DNA from: Siphonodentalium dalli
Lineage: Eukaryota; Mollusca; Scaphopoda; Gadilida; Siphonodentaliidae
NCBI GenBank assembly: GCA_032622095.1
Contig: CP136062.1
Coordinates: 195,307,887-195,371,886 of the forward strand
Reading direction: 5' to 3'
Length of the DNA: 64,000 bases
The first letter of the stretch is position 1, and each line of letters begins with the position of its first letter. The notes beneath the pieces are model-generated. The model was given only the letters and a program-made list of their open reading frames with translations. It was not told the origin of the DNA and made no database searches. Below, piece after piece: positions 57,267-64,000 of this stretch. A program made the position numbers and the translations under genes.

Positions 57267-58549
57267 TCTATTATATATTTTGGAAGATCTGTTTATTTGT
57301 TTGTTTGTTTGTGTGTGTGTGTGTGTGTGTAATCGATGAACTCGAAAACGGCCGACCCGATTTCGATGAAACTTGGTATGTGGGGGTATTTTCGGGTCAG
57401 GAGTAACATAGGCCTATTGATTTTCAGATCCGAAGTCAACTTTTCACGTGCCGAGGTCAAATCTGTTTTTACGCTGTGTTACGGGACTTTCATTTGAGTT
57501 CGGTGCTTACAAATCGATTCGAAACAGCGCGAATAATTAAATGCCAGTCATAATAATGACACTGTGAGAATCTTTCGTGTTTCCTCTTTCCAACGATATA
57601 TAATGCGTATGTATCTGTTTTAGTTATCTGCCTCAATTATCAAGAAGAAGTGGTACTATCTTCCATCAGGATAAAAACAATGCGTAACTTCTATGACGTC
57701 GTTAGAGTTCATAACGTTAGATCACGTTAACGCTTAACCGGCCGATGCATTTGACTGTTTCAGACGTCTTGGCGATATCTCGGGCACCGATGGTAATTTA
57801 TCTTTACGTTGAAACTTGATAATTAATGAGCGTGTGTGTATGAGGCGCGTTTATATACTTGAGTGGAAATCAAATCGGGTTAAACTGGCGGATTTTTACG
57901 GACGAAATTTGATGCATAGGGTATCTCGATATCCGCTGGGCCGATTTCCCGGTATCCGCTGGGCCGATTTAGACCATTTTTGGGGTGTTGGTGTTTGACC
58001 CCACCTGACCTTCAAAATGGTCAATTCAAGGCGATATCTCGGGCACCGATGGTAATTTATCTTTACGTTGAAACTTGATAATTAATGAGCGTGTGTATAT
58101 GAGGCGCGTTTATATACTTGAGTCTTGGCGATATCTCGGGCACCAATGGTAATTTATCTTTACGTTGAAACTTGATAATTAATGAGCGTGTGTGTATGAG
58201 GCGCGTTTATATACTTGAGTGGAAATCAAATCGGGTTAAACTGGCGGATTTTTACGGACGAAATTTGATGCATAGGGTATCTCGGTATCCGCAGGGCCGA
58301 TTTCCCGGTATCCGCTGGGCCGATTTCCACCATTTTTGGGGTGTTGGTGTTTGACCCCACCTGACCTTCAAAATGGTCAATTCAAGGTCAAATCGGGTAA
58401 AACCGGATGGATTTCGACGGGTACTTTTGTCGGGTACTTTTGTTCGGGCACTGTGTTTTGGACGGGTCAAATTGTGACCCCCACTTGACCTTGGCCTTCA
58501 AAATAGACAATTCAAGGTCAAACCCGGACGAAGTCGGGTCACCTTCTAG
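57267..58549 (+). mobile_element. Helitron unit 12 (1283 bp, right end of array)
   Basis: The start has TTTGTTTGTTTG in place of part of the TG tract. A segment starting GCGATATCTCGGGCACC is present three times (57774, 58031, 58128), an internal duplication. The terminal CTAG at 58546-58549 is followed by host T. Confidence 0.8.
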
Positions 58550-58720
58550 TAAGGATATATAACTGCAAAAACACCATATTTATGTTACTATGACCTCATA
58601 TGGGCCTTAGTGGAGATGACATTAAGCTATGGCATGTTGAATATGGGGCGGTGTGGTGAAAAAATTCCTTCCCGACACCCTTTGGAAAGAAGCTTCGAGA
58701 AATGTAAAACTGAAATAAAT
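58550..58720. other. Right flank of the array
   Basis: Unique-looking sequence; nothing recognised. Confidence 0.3.
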
Positions 58721-59919
58721 AAACTTGTCTCGATGTAACTAAAACCTAGATCATTGTGTGCATGGAAAAAGAACGAGCAACTGTCTCAAAATTTATTGTG
58801 ACTATCAATGGCTAGAATATAATTGTCATCACACTGTTCATCAGTGCATCAAGCCAATCAGTGAAATATTTGCATGTCTATCAACTCATATGATCGGTTA
58901 CTCTCGCAACACCTAAAATATCCAAGTCTGGCATAGTGACTGTTTGTCACTTATTATAACAGAGGTTGCTCCAGTAGACTAACAAAAGTGTTAAGGCATA
59001 ATACCAGATAATGGGCTGGTTGACAGACTAATCGGGAAATGGTTAGAAATTATGGAATTGTGTGTATCCTGTACAATGACCTAAGTTTGCATATATAAGT
59101 AAACTTGTCCTGATGTAACTAATGCATAGAACATTGTGTGCATGGAAAAAGAGCGAGTAACTGTCTCAATCATTAATGTGACTATCAATGGGTAGAAAAT
59201 ATCTGTCATCAGTGCATCAAGCCAATCAGTGAAATATTTGCATGTCTTTCAACTCAGATTATCTCTTACAAGACCTACATGTAAAGTATCCAAGTATGGT
59301 ATAGTGATGTAACTGCTTGTCATCTATATATATAAACAAGTAGGATCTGTCCAGATTTTTCTCTCAGACCCCTGGACCGAGTTCAACCAAATTTGGTGTG
59401 GTGACTCGGGGTACCCTGGCGGATGTTATAATGGTATTAGTTTTTCAAAAAAATTTAATTAAAAAAAATAAAATAAAATTGGTTTTGTTAAATTGAGCAA
59501 GGAATTCAATGTTTAAAAAAAAAATATTAAAACAATATATATAAATCAAAATGTTTCATGACCAAATGTGCGTGAAGCGCACAAAGGGCCGCCACTAAAT
59601 GAAGGCTCTGTCTAAGATCAAATTGAGTGCCAAGTCCCACAGGTATATCTCCGATGCAGTCTATGTAAACATACACTCAGATTCACTATTTTTTATATGT
59701 GGGTATGTAGTTTACTTCAGACTGTCTCCGATGCTGAATATATGTTCCCAAAAGGGAGCCTGTTTAAGCTAGTTTAGTATAATAGAAGTAAGTTGCTCCC
59801 ATAGACTAACATAAGTGATATGGAATATGTTAGATAATGGGCTGGTTCACAGACTAATCAGGAAATAGTCAGAAATTATGAAATATTTTGCATCCTGCAC
59901 ACTGACCTAAGTTTACAGA
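58721..59919. repeat. 380-bp tandem duplication, second copy split by a Helitron
   Basis: Copy 1 (58721-59100) and copy 2 (59101-59322 plus 59773 to about 59919) share AAACTTGTC, TGATGTAACTAA, CATTGTGTGCATGGAAAAAG and AATGGGCTGGTT with moderate divergence. Copy 1 gives the uninterrupted sequence at the Helitron site. Confidence 0.85.
59323..59772 (+). mobile_element. Solo Helitron, 450 bp
   Basis: It begins TCTATATATATAAACAAGTA after host A (59322). It ends with hairpin TTCCCAAAAGGGA, GCCTGTTTAAG and CTAG, before host T (59773). Alignment of the flanks with duplication copy 1 shows clean insertion (TTTGTCACTTATTATAACAG against CTTGTCA, then TTTAGTATAATAG). It is non-coding, with GTGCGTGAAGCGCAC as an internal hairpin. 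The 5' end resembles the array units, the interior does not. Confidence 0.8.
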
Positions 59920-60360
59920 TGATCAGCAATTTATATAAAAAAAAAATTCAATTAAAACAGCTAATTGAAACAGGTTAAACTGTTATTTGAACTAATTGAG
60001 ATCATTCCCATTCATATGAGTGATATCAGTAGAGTTTTATGCGATTTTAGACCAATTTTAGTGAAATTTGGGGGGTGGGTGTCAAAAAATTGGGAGTAGA
60101 AAATTATTTTTTATGCAGGTTTGGGGTGGTGGGTCCCCGAAAATGCCAGATGCCAAAAAACGGCATACCTTCCTGCAAATTTGTTACTACCCCCCCCCCC
60201 CCCCGGGTTTCCTTGAGATTTAATGTCATTACATAATAATTATGACGTTGTTTCTCAATACATGTTCACGTCAAGCAGCCCACATAATTGCTATGTTTCC
60301 ATACGGTTTAATGACATTATACGTATGACGTTATATCTCAATAATCTATAGAGGCAAGAA
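59920..60360. other. Low-complexity segment with a C-run
   Basis: CGGCATACCTTCCTGCAAAT followed by a C-run and CGGGTTTCC (60160-60215) is the inverted partner of 47615-47680. No gene was recognised. Confidence 0.5.
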
Positions 60361-60650
60361 TACGCCAGCTAAGTGAACGTTCAGACGACCACGATAGAAT
60401 CGTAAGTGGAAAGATTTCCGTCGTAGAAAGTAAACGATAATTCGACTGCGCATGCTCACGTCAAAGTCGTAGGTCAAAAAATAATATCAAGCTCTGTTTG
60501 ATTTTAGATGCGAAATCGTGGCGTATCCTTGGTTACCTCCACTTGCGACGTAATCGCAGTCGTGTGTAGGTAAAAATCGTAGCTGGCAATGACCGTAAGG
60601 TATAGTCAATCACATGCTTAGGAACAACCTACGATATCGTAATGCCCGAG
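60361..60650. mobile_element. Possible degraded MITE
   Basis: GACGACCACGATAGAATCGT and AAGTGGAAA near 60395 resemble the complement of CCACTTGCGACGTAATCGCA and GTCGTGTG near 60545. Weak inverted similarity only, with no target duplication. Confidence 0.3.
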
Positions 60651-62920
60651 GACTAGTCCAGTGCATTTGTGGTTTTACCCAGAACTAATTGCAACAGAAT
60701 TTTGTTTTGCTGGAATTGGTACATATACCCTCCATAAACAACATACTAAAAATCAGCAAAAATCGGAAAAAGGGAAATTAGTGAATTTCGTGAAAAAAAA
60801 TAGGAAACATTTGGTCAAATCATCAATTTATGTATTTTCATGAATGTATATAAAAAATTCAAATTTACAAGTCCTACAAATATCATGCCTATTTTGTCGA
60901 CCACATTTTCCTGAATCCAGAACTGGAAACCATTCCCAGATTCCTTAATATAAGTATTTTTCAAGTTGTGTGCCTTCAAAATCGCGAGTTTACCTGATTT
61001 CCGAGCCTTAATTTCGCAGAATGAGCCAAATGCCGTATTATATGGTTAATTATTTAAAAAACTAGAGCAAAATTAATGACCTTTTCACTGTTTTAGTAAT
61101 TTCCTCACTAGATTAAACACAAAATATGATTAATATGTACATCTATGAATAAGGAGAATAAAATATTCTCAAACAAAATGTGTGTTCCATTGTATGGACT
61201 TAGCCAAATTTGCCTTGACACAGAACTCGTGTGATGAAATGACATATTTGAGGTCATGTAACTCAATAAATGAATATCCATATGCTCTGCTTTTCTCGTA
61301 ACATTTTGAGAATACTAGATTGAACAAATTGTGAAGGAATTTCCAAATACATTGGTGAAGAAAATAAAAATATGGTCATATGAACTCTTAGTCTAGCCTC
61401 TTCCGAAAATGCTATTGTGGGGCGTTTTTGTCAATTTTAAAAGGATTTTAGGCATATTCAGAAAAATTAACGAAAGTTTATTGTGTAAAATTATGTGATC
61501 TGTCCTCTTAAATCATTTTTTTGCTGAGAAAATAGCATTTCAATGGTTATACCAATGAATGTCACTGGATTTCACTCATCATTGTGGAAACTTACTCCAA
61601 ATTTGAACGGCAGAACAATGGGGTAGTTTGTGGGTATGTGTCATGAGAGTGGAAATGAAATTGGACCATGACTGCACCGCCCCTTATTTTGTTATGTTTT
61701 AGATTCAGACAGGATCTCATGTGTGGCTTTGCTTTCCTTGTATGCTAAGATTGTATGTTCCCATCCGTTTGGAAGCCGTTCTTAAACTGGACCAGGAGTA
61801 TGCCATTGGCTACTGCTGTATAAGCACCACCAAGACTGGGGTGTAGTCTTAAAGGCGATACCTTTGATAGTTGGTTGATATGTCATATTCACGCTTGGTG
61901 GTATGGTTCAAGAAAGTACAAATGCCATCAACAAAAGGGTGAAATGTTCAACGCGAAGAACATCCAGAGGAATGTTACGTTGATGAGCTCTTGCATTCAG
62001 TTCAACAAACGTTGGTACACCAAGTGATTTCTTGGTAACATCACCAATGCGACCATTTTCCTGCATTTTTAACTACTATATTCTAAAGTTATATATATAA
62101 AGCTATATGATCATAAAGGTCGCGTCCCCCAATGGCCACAGCCATTGCCATCGAGACTGTAAATTGTTCTTTAAATACATAGTGGAATAAATGCACCACA
62201 GTTCCTGATATTTTCTTGAATAATAAAGCTAACATACTGACAGTAACCCCGAGAGAGGATAACAAAACACGCATACATTCATGCTATAAAGACATTATCC
62301 TTTAGTCCATCCGACTGTTTTGAGGGAGGCTAGCATATTATTATCTAGACAAAAGTGTACGTAGTTGAATCAGAAAGGCTTCGAAACGGATGTGGAAATA
62401 CAATATTACCACACCAAATAAAACCGACACGCATGACATTCGATATCTTAAACATGCACCAGGTGTAGGGGTGGTGTATACAGTGGCCCATTTCATTCCC
62501 ACTATCATGGCGCATGTCCACAAACTAGCACCGCGAGCATTGTTCTTCTCTGCTGGGAGATATTCGACGAGATAACTGCGGGGCGTCACACAGTTTGCTT
62601 CGCATAATGGTCAAGACTTGTGGGTAGTCTGTACACTAGGGTATTCTCCTTAGCAGATAGACATCTGTCCAAGGGAATGAGACAGCTAGCAACCTTCGAA
62701 ACACTGTCGAAGTTGTCACATATGCCAATGCGTTCGCTGAGTTTGTGAGTTGACGAACCATCTATTGAGAAGTGATTAGCTAACTGGTTCGCCAGGTCTA
62801 CATGTCGTTATCCCATGGGGTATGAGACACACACACATAGCATAGAGATGACCTTCTGTAAGCTAGACACCGGAAAATGAATTGTTTGAAACGTTATGAT
62901 TAGAGGGGCCCTACTCCCAG
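60651..62920. other. No gene firmly recognised
   Basis: A 52-codon minus-strand frame at 61908-62066 reads MQENGRIGDVTKKSLG, then VPTFVELNARAHQRN, after a possible acceptor; it is not long enough to support. A minus-strand frame at 62341-62589 (EYLPAEKNNARGASLW) is loosely transporter-like and equally unproven. The rest is AT-rich. Confidence 0.35.
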
Positions 62921-63031
62921 GAAGTGGTGAATACTTTGTCGGTGTGAGCGACCTAGATTTATCAGACAAAGAAATGGAAGCTGGTCCAGATAATTATGGA
63001 CGTGACGTGGCAAATCAGAATCTGTTATCAG
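62921..63031 (+). CDS. Possible host exon
   Basis: The 111-bp block lies between CTACTCCCAG and GTAATT, open in one frame with two leading and one trailing base. It reads SGEYFVGVSDLDLSDKEM and then EAGPDNYGRDVANQNLLS, a hydrophilic, acidic sequence. The symmetric phase suits an internal exon. The pyrimidine tract before the acceptor is weak and no linked exon was found. Family unknown. Confidence 0.45.
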
Positions 63032-64000
63032 GTAATTGTTCTGATATAACTATTCGGCGCACCTACGCTTACGGCCATTATCGGCGCTAAGTGGAGAATG
63101 GATTTCGAAATGCCACATCGCGATATTAATTGTGGTGTTTCGTCTTTCCAGAAGGATACGAGCTATGTTATGCGTTTTGATACCTTTAAGTTGAACTAGT
63201 AGATGGTTTATGTACAGTTTCGTCCATACATACCGATATTATGACAAAAAGTTGAAATTAATATGTGAAAATATCGATTTCTTTTCAATTTCTAGCCGCC
63301 AATTTAGCAGCGATCTTGGCTGTGAGTATCAATTGCCAAACCCTAATGAATACTTTATGTCACTATTCCATATCAACATGTAATGGTGGATAGAAATCGC
63401 GAAACAATAACGCCCATCGTAAGAAAGTAAAGGAATGTAGACTTGTTTTCAAATTTCGGTCGCCATTTTGGCCGCCATCTTCGATTTGGAAAACAATTTC
63501 TTGCATGAGATGTAAGGTAATTACTTCACCTCAGTATTTCCAACTCAACTGTAAGCATGGATGGAGTTGTCTCGACAATAATGCCGAATGATGTGAATAT
63601 GAGGGAATTTCGGTGATTTTTCAAAATCTGTCCGCCATTGTGGGCGCCATTTTGGATTTGGAGGACTTTTATTTGGATATGGTACAAGGAAAGTTCTTCG
63701 CCTAAATGTTCCCAACTTACAATAGTAAGCAGCTGTGAAGTTGTCATAACAATAATGCTCACTGATGTTAAAATCAGCTATTTTCGGCGATTTTTCTATT
63801 TCTGGTGGCCATTTTGGCCGCCATCTTGGATTTGGGTAAATATTCCTCAACTCAGGTATAAGAGGAATCCTAGCTCGAGTATCTTTTGCACATATATATG
63901 CATGGGTGTTGTTATATTAGCAATAACATTCATTGATTCGAAACATTACATCGCGTTATTAACGTAGATTCGGCTTTGACCTATTATACCGGCATTTGGG
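63032..64000. repeat. Four copies of a roughly 170-bp repeat with a YY1-like motif
   Basis: Blocks at 63294, 63459, 63630 and 63804 read CGCCATTTTGGCCGCCATCT or close variants, spaced 165, 171 and 174 bp. Shared flanks include TTTTCAATTTC before and GGATTTGG after, and AACAATAATG about 55 bp upstream of the next copy. The core complement AAGATGGCGGCC is the known YY1 binding motif; binding is not shown here. Confidence 0.75.

Larger units (their letters stand above)
47785..58549 (+). mobile_element. Head-to-tail array of twelve Helitron-like units
   Basis: Each unit starts TCTATTATATATTTTG (unit 9 and similar with one extra T; G or A variants after it). It continues with a (TG)n tract and TCTGTCTGTC. 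It ends in an imperfect hairpin CCCGGACGAAGTCGGG, then TCACCTTCTAG. TC start, hairpin about 7 nt from the end and CTAG end are the defining Helitron termini. The array begins after host A (47784) and ends before host T (58550), the A/T insertion rule. All eleven internal junctions are CTAG directly joined to TC. No Rep/helicase gene is present, so the units are non-autonomous. Confidence 0.88.

Noticed and set aside
62341-62589. Transporter-like minus-strand frame
   Set aside because: Only a short EYLPAEK-type segment is suggestive; the rest does not follow a known transporter pattern and splice sites are lacking.

Overview
This window is non-coding-rich, AT-rich DNA from a eukaryote, most likely an invertebrate animal. 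Short coding blocks are bounded by clean AG/GT splice sites. LINE, Ty3/gypsy-type LTR, Helitron and many small inverted-repeat DNA elements are present, with long microsatellites and minisatellites and no operon-like gene packing. The species cannot be named from the sequence alone; the repeat mix would suit a marine invertebrate, which is inference.

Host genes are sparse. A plus-strand gene tail is visible as four exons between 12304 and 14801, ending in a stop codon. A proline-rich minus-strand exon lies at 43553-43759, and a possible plus-strand exon at 62921-63031. None could be assigned to a named family. A pair of minus-strand ORFs at 5180-6033, one with a C2H2 finger pattern, lies inside a candidate transposon bounded by 53-bp perfect inverted repeats (2893-6640).

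Layout. 0-10.5 kb: a hairpin, the candidate composite element, a 3' LINE fragment, a PIF/Harbinger-like MITE and a degenerate minisatellite. 10.5-15 kb: the host gene tail with repeat-rich introns. 15-22 kb: TTAA-flanked MITEs, a TTA-flanked 1.25-kb element, a roughly 68-bp satellite, a (TC)n tract and eight essentially identical 43-bp repeats. 22-26.6 kb: two head-to-tail copies of an unclassified element with internal core repeats, one cut by a TTAA-flanked insertion. 26.6-31.9 kb: more small elements. 31.9-42.1 kb: one LTR retrotransposon with 110-bp LTRs and a 5-bp target duplication, broken by a TIR transposon in gag and about 2.6 kb of other DNA that holds a near-perfect 509-bp palindrome. 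42-47.7 kb: one host exon among MITE copies. 47.8-58.5 kb: a 10.8-kb head-to-tail array of twelve Helitron-like units. 58.5-60 kb: a 380-bp tandem duplication split by a second Helitron. 60-64 kb: mostly unrecognised sequence, ending in a roughly 170-bp repeat that carries a YY1-like motif.

The strongest observation is the array at 47785-58549. Every internal junction reads CTAG directly followed by TC. The outer ends sit between a host A and a host T, and each unit ends in a short hairpin before CTAG. This is what a rolling-circle Helitron concatemer inserted as one event would look like, later reshaped by amplification of a 1.7-kb dimer.
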